From NCBI GenBank assembly GCA_030407085.1, contig CM059584.1, forward strand, positions 142,404,001 through 142,468,000: 64,000 nt of DNA, read 5' to 3'. The DNA is from Trichopria drosophilae (taxonomy: Eukaryota; Arthropoda; Insecta; Hymenoptera; Diapriidae). The notes beneath the pieces were generated by a model, which did no database searches, was not told the origin of the DNA, and saw only the letters and a program-made list of their open reading frames with translations. Each line of letters opens with the position of its first letter. Position 1 is the first letter of the stretch. The position numbers were made by a program, and so were the translations under genes. This document shows positions 50,436-61,690 of the stretch, piece after piece.

Positions 50436-51929
50436 TACTGGGAATTTGAACATTCATAAGATATTCCGATAACCTAAAATTGAAAAAGATAATATGAATG
50501 TTAAATATAAAACTACTGTTCAATATATCAGGCCTACTGATAAACTTGTTAACTGTTAATAGATATCCTATTTAAAAACTGAAAATGTGATAAATAATCA
50601 TACAAATACTTTTTAAAAAATAGCACTGATAACTCTTACTTTTAATTTTCCTTCATTTTAACGATTTATAGAATGACCTCTTAAATTTTACATCAACAAA
50701 AGTTAAAAGACTGCTCAGTTATCATATAAACTGAAATGTAATCTATTCCCGCGTACATTGAAAGATGAATACGTAAATCTATTTCATCCATTTTATATTC
50801 CCTCAAATATTTAGATATATACCGTGACGATCATTGGTGTTCATTAGAAAGAGCATTCGAATGCAATTATTATCATACTATTTTTCAATATATAGAAACG
50901 CATGCAGAAATAAACGCCAATATCAAAGAATAATTCATAGAAAAATGGAAAAAGTAAGCCATCATCTTCAATACTGAAAAATGTACATCTTGGTATTCTA
51001 ATCAACGATGAAGGTGCTAAATATAGTAATAATTGATTGTTGCAAGTCTGATTACCCTAACCTGTCAACTTTATAACCTAGACGAAGATCAATTAACATT
51101 ATAAAAGACATATTTCAAAAGTCTGACTAGAAGAGATACGAGGTCTACGGCTCCTCTTTATAAGTCTGAGAGAATGAAAATGATCTAAAAAAACACTGAA
51201 TATATATATAAATTTTGTATTAGCACATATCATCATATAATAGAGTCTCGCATAATACAGATAGGGAGAGGAGAGTGAAAGAGATTTCACAAAAAAAGAA
51301 ATAATCCATAGAATCCTTCATTTTCGATTTCACGTTATTGTTGGAATGCAAATTCTTATGATTTTATTCTTCAAGCGTAGGTTGTAACATTTCACATAAA
51401 TTTCATAAATATTTTATTAATTTTTAAAATACAACTTAATATTTTCCGGCACTTAGTAAGTATAACCTTTTATGAAAAGGAATTATGGAACTCAGTGCAA
51501 AAAGGATATCATGAAAGTCTTATCATATTTGAGCTTCTCCACATTCTGTTCATTTTAAAAGACACAACATGTGGCTGATGATTTGAAATGTGATGTTATT
51601 TGATTACAGAATTGTGGTTATCAGGTACACGCTATTGAAACCTTTCGGCCACATCTGTGATAAATAATTTTCGTCCTAAATGCTAATTTCCTTAAGCAGT
51701 TGTGCATGTACCTAGTGACATCAAGGTTATATTTTATTAAATCATACTGGAGGACTTTTTTGTGTAACATCTAGTTTAATCTCCGTTTTTACATAAAAAA
51801 TTGATAATATTCAGTTTCAGTATATGAGTGTTTTTATAAGCATGTGAGACATTTTCCAGCAGTACCCTTCACCTATACTAAACGGATCCCGTAATTACGT
51901 AAGGATATGTTTTCTTGATTTTTTATATA
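50436..51929. other. AT-rich stretch with no recognised gene
   Basis: No gene or element end was recognised. Confidence 0.55.
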
Positions 51930-53632
51930 TGGGTGATTCTCCGGAAACAGGGCATTTTCGTGTCTTTACGTTATATCTTACAAAAACTTGGACAATAAAA
52001 CAAATTTTCATTGTCGTCACCTTCATTGTCGTTACCAAACATTTGGCGTATCAGGTACGAAACAAGAACAAAGTGTAACCCGTAGCAGAAAATATTTTTC
52101 AAATCATAAATAACATTTATATTTCTCTTCCTCTTAGACATTTATTTAAATATAGTTTAAAAAACCACAAAATTAAACTTTATATTTGTTACAACGTTAT
52201 GAATCAAGTTTATTATGAAATAATATTATTTATTAAAATTATGAATATAATATTATCATTGTAGTTACTAACCAACGACACATTAACTTTAATAAATTTA
52301 TTTTGTCTAAAACTTCTTCAAAAATTCATGTTTTTTTCTTAATTTTTTAACTATTACTTAATAAATAATTTTCATTTATTCACAAAAATGCACTAAATCA
52401 TATATGTACATTATATTTTTGACTTTTTAGAGTTATTTTTTTCAAGTTTTTAATAAGCAATAGAGAACTTGCATGGTATGGAATTTTCACATATTAAGAG
52501 TTAAAATTGATAAATTATGACTAAACGAGAAAAGTTACAATACAGTTTTGCAATTTTCGAAGTAATTATTTAGATATAAATTATTAAAATTTGCCGAAAA
52601 CGGAACGTCGGTTTGAATCGATGTCACGTGACTATGACGAAATAGTCGGTAAGGTGGCGTCGCTGACGGCAATGCAGTGGAACTACATTGCATATATATA
52701 GATATACATATGCGTTATATGCATGTACAAAACGTCAAATAAAGTTATGTTTACATTTTGAAATACGTAAACGGATTATTTACAATGTAAACATTTTAAA
52801 TATGAAAGGAGAATCATAAAAGGGAAAAGAAATTTTACAAATGACAGGAGACATCGTCAGAAAACAACAATTATTAGATAAGTATACACAATTAGTCTGA
52901 TAACCAGAACAAAGTTATAATAATTTTATATACACTTTTATAATATATTTTAGTATTAAAAATTATTATAAACTATTATAACTTTGTTCTGGTTATCAGA
53001 CTAATTGTGTATACTTATCTAATAATTGTTGTTTTCTGTCGATGTCTCCTGTCATTTGTGAAATTTCTTTCCCCTTTTATAATTCTCCTTTCATATTTAA
53101 AATGTTTACATTGTAAAAAATCCGTTTACGTATTTCAAAATGTAAACATAACTTTATTTGACGTTTTGTACATGCATATAACGCATATGTATATCTATAT
53201 ATATGCAATGTAGTTCCACTGCATTGCCGTCAGCGACGCCACCTTACCGACTATTTCGTCATAGTCACGTGACATCGATTCAAGCCGACGTTCAGTTTTC
53301 GGCAAATTTTAATAATTTATATCTAAATAATTACTTCGAAAATTGCAAAACTGTGTTGTAACTTTTCATTTCTAATAATTATCTTTCGATTTAAATTAAA
53401 TTTAAAAGTCATGCAAGTTCTCTATTGTTGGTTTATATAGCCGTATGAAAATGCGTCATAGTAAAAGTCTTCCCCTTTCCTTTAAAATAATTTTGTAGCG
53501 TGACTATTTTAACATGGTGCTAATAACTTGGTGCTAATAAGCAAGAATCCATTAAAAAAAAAACGAATTTACAGTAACTTAAAAAAAAAATGTTCATTCT
53601 TGAAAATTTCCCTGTTTTTGGAGAATCACCCA
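51930..53632. mobile_element. 1.7-kb element with TGGGTGATTCTCC ends and a giant internal hairpin
   Basis: TGGGTGATTCTCC (51930) and its exact complement GGAGAATCACCCA (to 53632) form the ends. TA lies directly outside both, and ATAT/ATA continues on each side. This fits a TA-targeting element, but a longer duplication cannot be excluded. Between the ends, 52458-53427 is an almost perfect inverted repeat. The segments between the ends and the hairpin (about 51950-52450 and 53430-53610) are AT-rich and not similar to each other. No transposase frame is seen. Confidence 0.85.
52458..53427. repeat. Near-perfect long inverted repeat, arms about 470 bp
   Basis: The left arm (52458 to about 52935) and right arm (about 52960 to 53427) are inverted copies with a loop of about 25 bases. 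By eye, the inner 330 bases differ at only about seven positions, for example in the block holding GTCACGTGACTATGACG and GGCGTCGCTGACGGCAATGC. Similarity falls off sharply outside CAATAGAGAACTTGCATG (52458-52475). A 68-codon frame at 53007-53213 is not protein-like. A transcript would fold into a long double-stranded RNA of the type that Dicer-2 processes in insects. Confidence 0.9.
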
Positions 53633-53995
53633 TATAAGTTAGTGTCTTATTGTGGAAAATGTAACACAGAAGATGTAATACAATAATGGTAACATGACTC
53701 TTCCTTTTTAGCTAGGGTGCTATTTTAGCTACTAACTTACATTTTTTCTTTTGAAAATCACATTAAAACCGGTGTAGGTATTAGATTTAAAGGCCTTTTT
53801 GTATTTTTTTTTATATTTTGATTTTTTAATATTGTGAAACGTTACGTTAATATCAGCGGCCTGAATTAACAAGTTCTAACAATGACTCGGAAGTTTTTCC
53901 ATAAAATTTCTCCCAGCACTAATTTCTGCATTTCCAACGTCTCCAAAATTTTATTTTCGAAATCGCATTCGCGTGTAACTGCACGATCTGTAGTC
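53633..53995. other. Spacer
   Basis: No gene or element end was recognised. Confidence 0.5.
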
Positions 53996-54019
53996 GACTT
54001 TAAATAGAAAATTTTGCAT

Positions 54020-54400
54020 TTACCCCGTTATGTCTCAGCATCTCGTTCCGGGAGCGAGCGTAATAACGGCTGAAGCGAGTCCCGCAGACGCGATTATAAT
54101 AATAGAGCTGGAGGCGCGGTCACTAGTAGAGATAACTGGATCGAGTGCAGCGTGTTTTGCACCGGTCCCTGACTGCACCCCCCAGGGGACCGTTACCGTC
54201 TAACGTTCTGGGGCCCTGTTCGGTCCGATTGCACTATGTTCCTGCACTATTTGATTACGAGCATTGGAGCGACTCCGTGTCCCTTCACTCATTTGGCGTG
54301 GATTCTTCAGACGACGCTTACTCTGTTTGCGTTGCTCTCGACGACAATAAACGGATGATATGCGTTTGTGCAGAAATTGTGACTTCGGGGGGATAATATC
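54020..54400. other. GC- and CpG-rich island
   Basis: The region is clearly GC-richer than its surroundings (GGGAGCGAGCG, CTGGAGGCGCGG, CCCCCCAGGGGACCG). An 83-codon plus frame (54145-54396) lies within it and resembles no known family. It could be a promoter, enhancer or non-coding exon. An AGATAA GATA-type site occurs near 54129. Confidence 0.4.
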
Positions 54401-55348
54401 AGTGACATTAGATGAATAAATTCAGAAGTTTCTTGTTTTGAGTATGGTTTGCAATTCATTTACAACATTTGAAAGTATTGCACTTTTATAATGATTTGAG
54501 TTTGAGGTTAAGTACTGTCAGAGAGCTATAAAATCAGGTATCTTTCAGATGTCTTAAAGGATATGATACTAAGGTTAAGAGATTTATAAACATCGAATGG
54601 ATTACTGGCATATGGGCAAATCCACAGAACTTTTTACTTTCATGTTATTTTAAGATGATAAATAAGCTGTACAGAAATATTTATAAAACATTACTATTTA
54701 CTAAAAAGGATATGCTTTTCAAGGTACAGTTATTTATTTTGCATGATAGTTGTTTAAAAAACCAAAGGAAACACGAAAGCTCATAAAATTTGAATAAACT
54801 GCTGCGTGCAAATCGTATTTTTTTAAATATTTTGTTCTGTAACTTTTGGAACGTGTATTCTTTTCATTTGAAAATCATGTCGTTGATTAATGGCACTTTA
54901 TAAAAGCCAAAGATACTTGAAAAATAAGTGTGCCTATCGCCTAATAAGAATGACATGCGTCCAAAGTCGCGTGCAGAAGATTTATGGAAAATGGAATTTC
55001 CGTTAATTTCTAACAATAACTTTTGGAACAAACAATATTATGACTCCATACTTTGGGAATTTTTAATTGATGATATAATAAGTAACATATTCCAAGGAAT
55101 GAGGTGTGCCCTGTCTCGTCTCAATTCTGTGCATATTACAACCTATAGCCTTCGTGCGTACTGTTGTGGAAAAATCACACTTTTCTCAGGCACACGAACT
55201 ATACACAATTAAATGCCTCGATTATTGGCGTAGTTTATTGTTTTAGGTGTCATAATAATACTCTGAACTTGTTCCAGAAATTCAATACGATGTTCAGGGG
55301 TAAAACAAAACATGAAATTATCTCTTTGACACAAACTCCTTTCTTTAC
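54401..55348. other. AT-rich stretch with no recognised gene
   Basis: No gene recognised. The 94-codon plus frame at 54928-55212 shows no domain. Confidence 0.5.
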
Positions 55349-55912
55349 ACGGAAAAATGCTGAAATTTGTTACGCGCGGGTTTTATTGGTAACTGATCAT
55401 AAATTCGTTGACAAATATTAAAAATTGAAGATGGTAGATATAATATGGCGGACCAAATTCCTAAAAAGTTGCTTGAACCAGCTGAAACTGTGTATTCAGG
55501 GTCGCTCATCGGTCGGGATTCGCTATAGCTTTGCTCCAGAAATAATGAAAATGTAATTGGGTAACTTTGTTTTTCATCTCCCTTGCTTCATCTTTTCTGG
55601 TTAAAAATGAATAAATATGGTGCTAATGACAACTTACCTTATACCTATTTAAAATTTCTTTTCAGGATTGCCGGGATTGTAATGCCTTAAATCTACTTAA
55701 ATAAATGTTTGCTGCTAAAATTTTTATATTATGCACCTAAAAGCAAAAAGAAAGAAAACCCTCGAATACCCAATTTGAGCTTGTGTGAGTAACTTCTTAC
55801 AAATTCGGTCTTCCATATTGAATTCGCCATCTTGAATTCTAAGTATCTGTTGACAGATTCGTGACCAGTAACTTAAAAAACCCCGAGTAACAAATTTCAT
55901 CTGTTTTCCGCG
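55349..55912. mobile_element. Inverted pair of a dispersed repeat (GAAATTTGTTAC...GGTTTT...)
   Basis: The left arm (55349-55490) reads TGAAATTTGTTACGCGCGGG, then GGTAACTGATCATAAATTCG, AAAAATTGAAGATGG and AATATGGCGGACC. The right arm (55780-55912), read on the other strand, gives the same order: TGAAATTTGTTACTCGGGG, TTACTGGTCACGAATCTG, GAATTCAAGATGGCG and AATATGGAAGACCG. The arms differ at about a quarter of positions. Related fragments occur at 20.2 and 28.1 kb. The 77- and 85-codon frames in the two arms come from this repeat and I do not call them genes. Confidence 0.78.
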
Positions 55913-56836
55913 AAGATATAATTTTAGGTCTCGTTTTACCTGACTGCGCTGTAACAATCCTTTAAAAGTCGTAACGTGTCGTTTTTTTTTACATGATATA
56001 TGTTTAGGAGTGGCCTCAGGTTGATTTTAAATGTGTGCCACCGAAAAAAAAATGTCTTTCTTAAAGCGTAAAGTTAAAAGTTCTGTGGATTTACCCATAT
56101 ATTTACCGTAAAATTACCCTTTTCGGTATTAAAACCCGAGTCCCGGAAGGAACGCAGTAACTGAAGCTTTTTTTAAACATTTTAAACGATTCCATGGATA
56201 TATTTGAGAACGCACTAAAATCTTATTGGAAATTACGACGCTTAGGAACTGTTCGATACCGAACACAAATATTTATGACCCGAGCTGTATTCTAAAACAG
56301 TAGCTGCGTGTAATACGAGAGAAGAAGAAGCAGGTACAAGAAGACACCTAAAATAAAATCTAACAAGGTCATAAAAATGACCACGACAATAACTTCTCCA
56401 ACAACATTACTTTTGCGGTGTCGTAATTTTATAAGGAAGATATTTATCCGTTAGGAAAGTCGAATATGCGATACACATTGAAAATCCGATATTGAGAAAT
56501 GAATATCTAGTAAGAAAAGATAATGTCCAGGAATGTAGTTAATTTTTACCTCGGGTTAGAATCTCCAAAACTTTTTCGAATCGGTTAGACTATGTTGAGA
56601 GTTAAGTTATAATAACAAAGAAGATTGTTTCAGAGCATCAGAAAGGTAATAAAGCGGTTGTGACCCTTAGCGAGTCGAAACAATAACTTCCCGATCAATC
56701 TCTCGTACGGACGTACGTACAAGATCACGGACACAAATTATTTTATTGTTTTTTTTTTGTTTTTTGGGGTCTGAAACGTCGACATTTGATGAAAAACTGT
56801 AGGGTAATTTTTTGGCGGGAAGTGACCAAATTCAAT
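55913..56836. other. AT-rich stretch with no recognised gene
   Basis: No gene or element end was recognised; a T-rich tract lies at 56741-56765. Confidence 0.5.
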
Positions 56837-56868
56837 ACTTCGTCCAGACCTTTGGTCTGGGTCGAAGT
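56837..56868. repeat. Strong short hairpin
   Basis: ACTTCGTCCAGACC, a TTT loop and GGTCTGGGTCGAAGT pair almost completely, with one interruption. No run of T follows that would suggest a Pol III terminator. It may mark the edge of an unrecognised element. Confidence 0.7.
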
Positions 56869-56886
56869 AATAATACTATACATAAG

Positions 56887-57060
56887 CCGACAAGTCAGAA
56901 AACCGACAGTCAAAAAGCCGACAAATAAAAAAACCGACTAGTAAAAAATCGACATATTGTAAAGAGAATAATACTTTTACCGTGTCGGCTTTTTAATATG
57001 TCGGTTTTTTACTTGTCGGCTTTTTGATATGTCGGCTTTTTTATTTCTCAGTTTTTTGAC
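56887..57060. repeat. Minisatellite arranged as an inverted repeat
   Basis: About five units of 15-16 bases of the form CCGACA(A/G)TNAAAAA (56887-56957) face about four to five units of the complement TGTCGG(C/T)TTTTTNATA (56981-57060), with a short AT-rich spacer. The whole block can fold into one hairpin. Confidence 0.85.
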
Positions 57061-57169
57061 GCGCATCAACAGTTTCCTCACGAAAAATGACGGAATTTGT
57101 TAAATAATATCATTTTTTCACGTTATTTGTACTATTTTATTACACAAATATATATTTAATACATTTTTG

Positions 57170-57280
<111 letters not shown>

Positions 57281-57552
57281 TTCTAGTGGTCACAAAACGT
57301 GGAGATATCATGAAATTAGTATTTTCCATTTCCAGACCGGGAAGTTAAAAAATTGTTCTTGGTGTTTTATATTATACTCAGAAAATTATGTATTTTAATT
57401 AGTAATAATCGGCAAGTAGTGCAAACAATTCTTTGTGTAGATTATAGCTACATAGTTGACCATATTTTACTATTCGCAATACACAATACTCGCGATATTC
57501 GAAACAAAGAGATAATATCTCATACTTTTGGTATTCATTCTTAGTTTCGTGA
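57281..57552. other. Spacer
   Basis: No gene seen; short frames only. Confidence 0.5.
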
Positions 57553-57928
57553 TAAAGTATGATGCCCTCGAGTTGGAACCTGCAAAACTGATACATTCGG
57601 TTAGGGTATGATCAGAAGTAGCACACCAGAAAGTTTAAGAACTCGTTGTTAAAGTCGCGGATTTTACATAGTAATAAGCAGCAATCTAAGTAGTAATAAT
57701 CCCTAGTATTTCGTTGACAGTAAAGATAGACTGTTACTACTTATATTACTGCATTTCTCTACATATTATCCTTGACTTTAACAGCAATTTTTTATACTTT
57801 TCCGCCTGTAAAAAAAAAACACTCGAATTTGGTATTAGGTGCTAGCTCTCATTATACTCTAACCGAATTTATCAATTTCGTAGCTTCCATCTAGGGGGAT
57901 GAAAATACCTATGCCCGAGGGCCTTTGT
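57553..57928. mobile_element. Hairpin MITE, main family, diverged copy E
   Basis: The order of blocks matches the family: GTTGGAACCTGCAAAACTGA, GTTGTTAAAGTCGCGGATTT, AAGTAGTAATAATCC and its inverse GACTGTTACTACTTATATTA, then CCTGACTTTAAC-like, CTCTAACCGAATTTATCAA and CGTAGCTTCCATC. The terminal 20-30 bases differ from copies A-C (GCCCTCGAG and CCCGAGGGC instead), so this may represent a subfamily with its own ends. Those ends are themselves complementary. Confidence 0.8.
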
Positions 57929-58209
57929 TATTTCTGCACGCTGCAAAATGGAGTGTCTCAAGTACCCTAATAGGACATGAACCTTATAACAAGATAACAA
58001 TAACCTGAAATTGAGAGGTTGAAACATTAGCTGGAGGGTAAAAAATTTCTAAATAACCTTACGTGCACCTTACATAACATGAAAACAATCGCCCAAATTC
58101 CTCCAAGGCACATTGTAGGATAATTTAAGGTTAATTTGAGGTTTTTTGACATTAATACTGATATACAATATTATCAAAACCTACCAAAAATTATAATTTA
58201 ACCTCCTAA
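57929..58209. other. Spacer
   Basis: No gene or element end was recognised. Confidence 0.5.
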
Positions 58210-58224
58210 GTAGAAATTTTGATA

Positions 58225-58315
58225 CATCCCTGATCAGGTCTTGTTCAGACTGCCTGAATATATTTCAGGCCTTTATCAGGCTATAATATCAAGGCCTGAT
58301 CAGGTACCTATACAG
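58225..58315. repeat. CCTGATCAGG palindrome cluster
   Basis: CCTGATCAGG (about 58229), CAGACTGCCTG, TTCAGGCC, TATCAGGC and GGCCTGATCAGG (about 58300) crowd into 90 bases. The arrangement resembles the CAGTACTG array at 12.9-13.1 kb but uses a different palindrome. Like that array, it lies downstream of an antisense tRNA-like SINE head. Confidence 0.65.
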
Positions 58316-58592
58316 TTCATTTAAACAATAACTAAATAAAATTAATATACAAATGTATGAGTCACTTTCATATACACATTATATTTAATGATATATATTT
58401 ATTATATTATTAATCCATACGTATATTACATTTCCTAAAGTGTAGTTCCAATGATTATATTAATTTTTATTTCTAAATTTAATTTTTTAACATTTAAAAG
58501 TTATATATTATTTATATTTTATATTATCCTTTTTTATATCGCATCCATATATTTGCATTTTTCAACGCTCGCAAATAAATAAGAAAAAATCT
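58316..58592. other. Very AT-rich spacer between palindrome cluster and SINE head
   Basis: If the tRNA-like head at 58.6 kb belongs to a SINE on the minus strand, this would be its body. No coding potential. Confidence 0.4.
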
Positions 58593-58660
58593 TACCCCGA
58601 CCGGGAATCGAACGCGGGTCTATCGCTTACTACGCTGTCGCATTAACCACTCGCAATTAC
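58593..58660 (-). repeat. tRNA-derived SINE head, copy 2
   Basis: On the minus strand it reads GCGAGTGGTTAATGCGACAG, then CGTAGTAAGCGATAGACCC and the B-box-like GCGTTCGATTCCC, ending GGTCGGGGTAAG. It lacks the 5' acceptor strand and is followed by TTTTTTC...ATTTGCGAGCGTT, as in copy 1. It is not a working tRNA. Confidence 0.7.
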
Positions 58661-59265
58661 AGCATTTTACAAAAAATGGTGTCTTCTATTAACCCATCAA
58701 GGCCCATGCCTAGCACAACTCAGGTAGCGTCAAACTAACTGTCGTCAATAAAATACTTGTCAAAAATCAAATACCCGTATTTTTTTGTTTATAAAAAATA
58801 ATAGTTTATAACATTTTGTCAAGAAACAACTTCGATAACAGTGGTTTTATATGAAATTTGACTGTTTTAATCCAATCTAAAGGAAAAATTGGACCGAAAA
58901 TATGTACAATGTTTGATTAAAAGTCGTAAATTTGTTGTTAAAAATAATAAATAAATAATGTGGTCTTTTTGTCACAGCGAACTGCCGCTTTCGTATTTTT
59001 GCTTTCTAAGATGAATTATTGGCAACAACATTAAACTAATCTTAATAGGATATTGTGTGGATATTTCAGTAATGTTATAGATTAACCTTTATTGTAAAAT
59101 TAGTCGAATATTATATTAACATTACACATTAACGTACATTTCTTGAAACCTTTTATTAACGTTATGACAATGTTTCGTTATAACCTTCAACGTTGTCACC
59201 TTCCTGTAACATTAACTCAAGGTTCTGTGTTATTCGGGTAGTTACAGCTAACTGTGAATAAAATA
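58661..59265. other. AT-rich stretch with repeat scraps
   Basis: TTAACCCATCAAGGCCCATG at 58689 looks like the start of a TTAA-type element, but no partner end was found. The last part (59040-59240) repeats TAACGTT/ATAACCTT words and ends in a possible element end (TTCGGGTA), again without a partner. Confidence 0.4.
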
Positions 59266-59390
59266 TGGCGCTGTCTGTTACTACTTATATTTCTGCATTT
59301 AACGATTTTCATGCGCGATACTCACGATACTCGTCGAGATGGCAGAAATCATCTAATATGGGTTTAATGTGGGTATCATCCTAAATTTTT
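59266..59390. mobile_element. Hairpin MITE, main family, right-half fragment (copy G)
   Basis: GGCGCTGTCTGTTACTACTTATATTTCTGC matches the family centre (first part CTGTTACTACTTA). CGAGATGGCAGAAATCATCTA and GGGTATCATCC match its right end. The part between is shortened. Left half absent. Confidence 0.62.
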
Positions 59391-61064
59391 TAACAGATTG
59401 TATACTTCTGAGCCCTGTAAATTTACATCTTTATATTGTCTATTTGTAGGGTTTTTAAAAATTAAAATCGTGTGTAATTTACGTGTAAAATTATTCATTA
59501 AAATACCCTTGGAGGGGGGATAAGTAGAATCGATCTATCACGGTGAGACGTGCCATTTATTTATGTTATCATTTTAAAATCTAAAATAGTCATGTTTAGT
59601 AGATGGAATCCTCAACATCAATCGATAAAGTTTGAAGCATGTTTAGAAACTAAATAAATATTCTAATCATGTAACAGCATATATCGTAAAGACTAGAGAG
59701 GAGGGGTTTCAGCAGAGGAACGAAAAGCAAAAAATATTAGTGTTCACTAGTTTACATTATACAGCACTTTACTACTAAACACTATACCTTCAATCGAACA
59801 TTAAGAGAAAATTGATGTCAATTCTTAAAAGAATTGGGTTAATTGATTTATCAGATTTCTTGGTACATCATTATTGCTTATAAATTGCATAATTTTCGTA
59901 CGATATCAAACCCGATGATACTTTTTACACTGCATTTTAGTAATTTTTTTGGACTAAATGCCTGCTAGAACATTCTTAAATTGTAGAAAATCTTATAATA
60001 TTCTAAGGATTTTTATGGGCATTTTCTGAAATTTAATGTGTTCTCAGTGACATTAGTGAAATCCTGAAAGCATCCTACTAAATTAACCATCCTGAGCTTT
60101 AGTTTTTTTCCTATATGGAAACAATGTAGTTTGGACGAGTACACTTGTCCTTGCGCACAGGAGGATTAAAAGTTACTTTTTTTGCTGCTCATATTTAAAA
60201 AGCTATTGCACTAATTGTAACTTTCAAATTGTTCAAACTTATAAGTAAACAAAAAAAAAATCTTTGGTAATGAAAATAATTTCACAGCACTTACTAAACA
60301 CAGAATGGAAAAAGGTCATGACTTTAATTACTCAAATGTTAAAATTTTAGCTTCAGAGACAAACACATTTAAAAGAAAGAAAGTAGAAAACTATTTCATT
60401 AAAAAATGCAAGCACACAGTTAACAAACGTTTCGAAATTGTTAATTTTCCACAAATTTACAATGTTCTAATTCCGTAATATCAGGATATCAGAAGTAGTT
60501 AACAAATACACACAATAGAAACATACATATACTTCAAAATTTAAATGCCTCGTATCGGTCGTTCTATTTCCTCGGAAGAGTGGGGATACACAATATTATA
60601 TTTAAATCCCATCATAAATGAATTGCTAGTCCTGACGTTTTTCGCGAAGTACTACCGGTAAAATATATATTTTACAATGTGCAATATTTTTGAGCGGTCG
60701 TGTAAGTAACATCAAAGTTTTTCAAAATGTGGCAGATTCTCAGCATTTTTTACATCGCTGAACCACAAATAGTTCTGCTGCTCCGTTTCGTGTAAGTCTT
60801 CCTCTGAAATGTCTTATAATACTTTTTTCCCAGTTGAATTAAAGTCATCATAATCACATTTATAGGGACTTTCACACCATCTTCACGCCACTCAAAAATA
60901 TTTTCCGGAACTCAATCTGTACAAAAAAATCTTTACAAAAATTGTAATGCGCACCGTCAACAAAAAACATCGACTTTTTTCTATGTAAGCTAATTCCAAA
61001 ATTTGTAAATTTATTTATTGTTTTAATACTAATGTACAAATTTGTATAATTATTATAGATTAAA
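59391..61064. other. AT-rich stretch with no recognised gene
   Basis: No gene recognised. If the motif at 61.07 kb belongs to a retroelement, some of the preceding sequence could be its decayed body, but no reverse transcriptase motif is visible. Confidence 0.5.
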
Positions 61065-61098
61065 CTGAAGAAGGCACACATTTTGTGACCGAAACGTC
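61065..61098 (+). ncRNA. Hammerhead-like / retroelement 3' motif, plus strand
   Basis: CTGAAGA (61065-61071) is followed by a segment that can form the stem GGCACA / TGTGACC with one bulge, then by GAAACGTC (61091-61098). CUGANGA - stem II - GAAA is the conserved order of hammerhead ribozyme cores, which occur in Penelope-like retroelements. The first box is a strict match here. The remaining stems cannot be established by eye. Sequence of this type is common as a dispersed element end in insect genomes, so it may be a decayed relic. Confidence 0.5.
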
Positions 61099-61420
61099 TT
61101 TAAAAGATTTTTTTAAATATTTTTTCATTTATGGACCGACATAACCAATAAAATCTACAAAATTCATTTGAATTTTCCTCATATACTTATAAGTATTCAG
61201 AATTTAGTAAAGATTATGTAATTTCTCAAAAAATAGGAATGTTTTAAAAGCCCTACTTACTCATGATTATTACGTCGATTTCCGAGATCTCTTATCCTGC
61301 CTAATGCCTGCCATAAACGTTACACCAAAATTAAAAATGTCTTGAAATCAGTTTAAAAAAAAGTTACATTCATTAAAATAAATAAAAAATTCCACATTAA
61401 AAAATATCACTCGCTGATGT
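61099..61420. other. Spacer
   Basis: No gene recognised. Confidence 0.5.
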
Positions 61421-61424
61421 CAAG

Positions 61425-61690
61425 TAATCCCGGTGGAGCAAGGGAGGCTAAATATTTCTGCAAAGACATTCAACAATACAACCGTCCCAGACCTGTAGTT
61501 AGTTAGCTGCCCTTTTTGCCGTCGGCGAATCTCGTGGCGCTAGACTGGCTATTAACGTTTATGAACCTGATTCAACCGCGAGGCGTACTATGTCTCTTGT
61601 TAATGCGATGCGTGTATTACGGATCATCGCAATTTCTTGTCGCTCCGGCCGTTTTCAAGGCATTTCTACCCGAATGACTCCTAAAAGGGC
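61425..61690. other. GC-richer island
   Basis: The segment with GTCGGCGAATCTCGTGGCGC, AACCGCGAGGCG and GTCGCTCCGGCCG is clearly GC- and CpG-richer than its surroundings. No open frame worth naming is present. It is a candidate regulatory element. Confidence 0.35.

Noticed and set aside
58689..58710. TTAACCCATCAAGGCCC as the start of another TTAA-type element
   Set aside because: No matching inverted end could be found in the following sequence.
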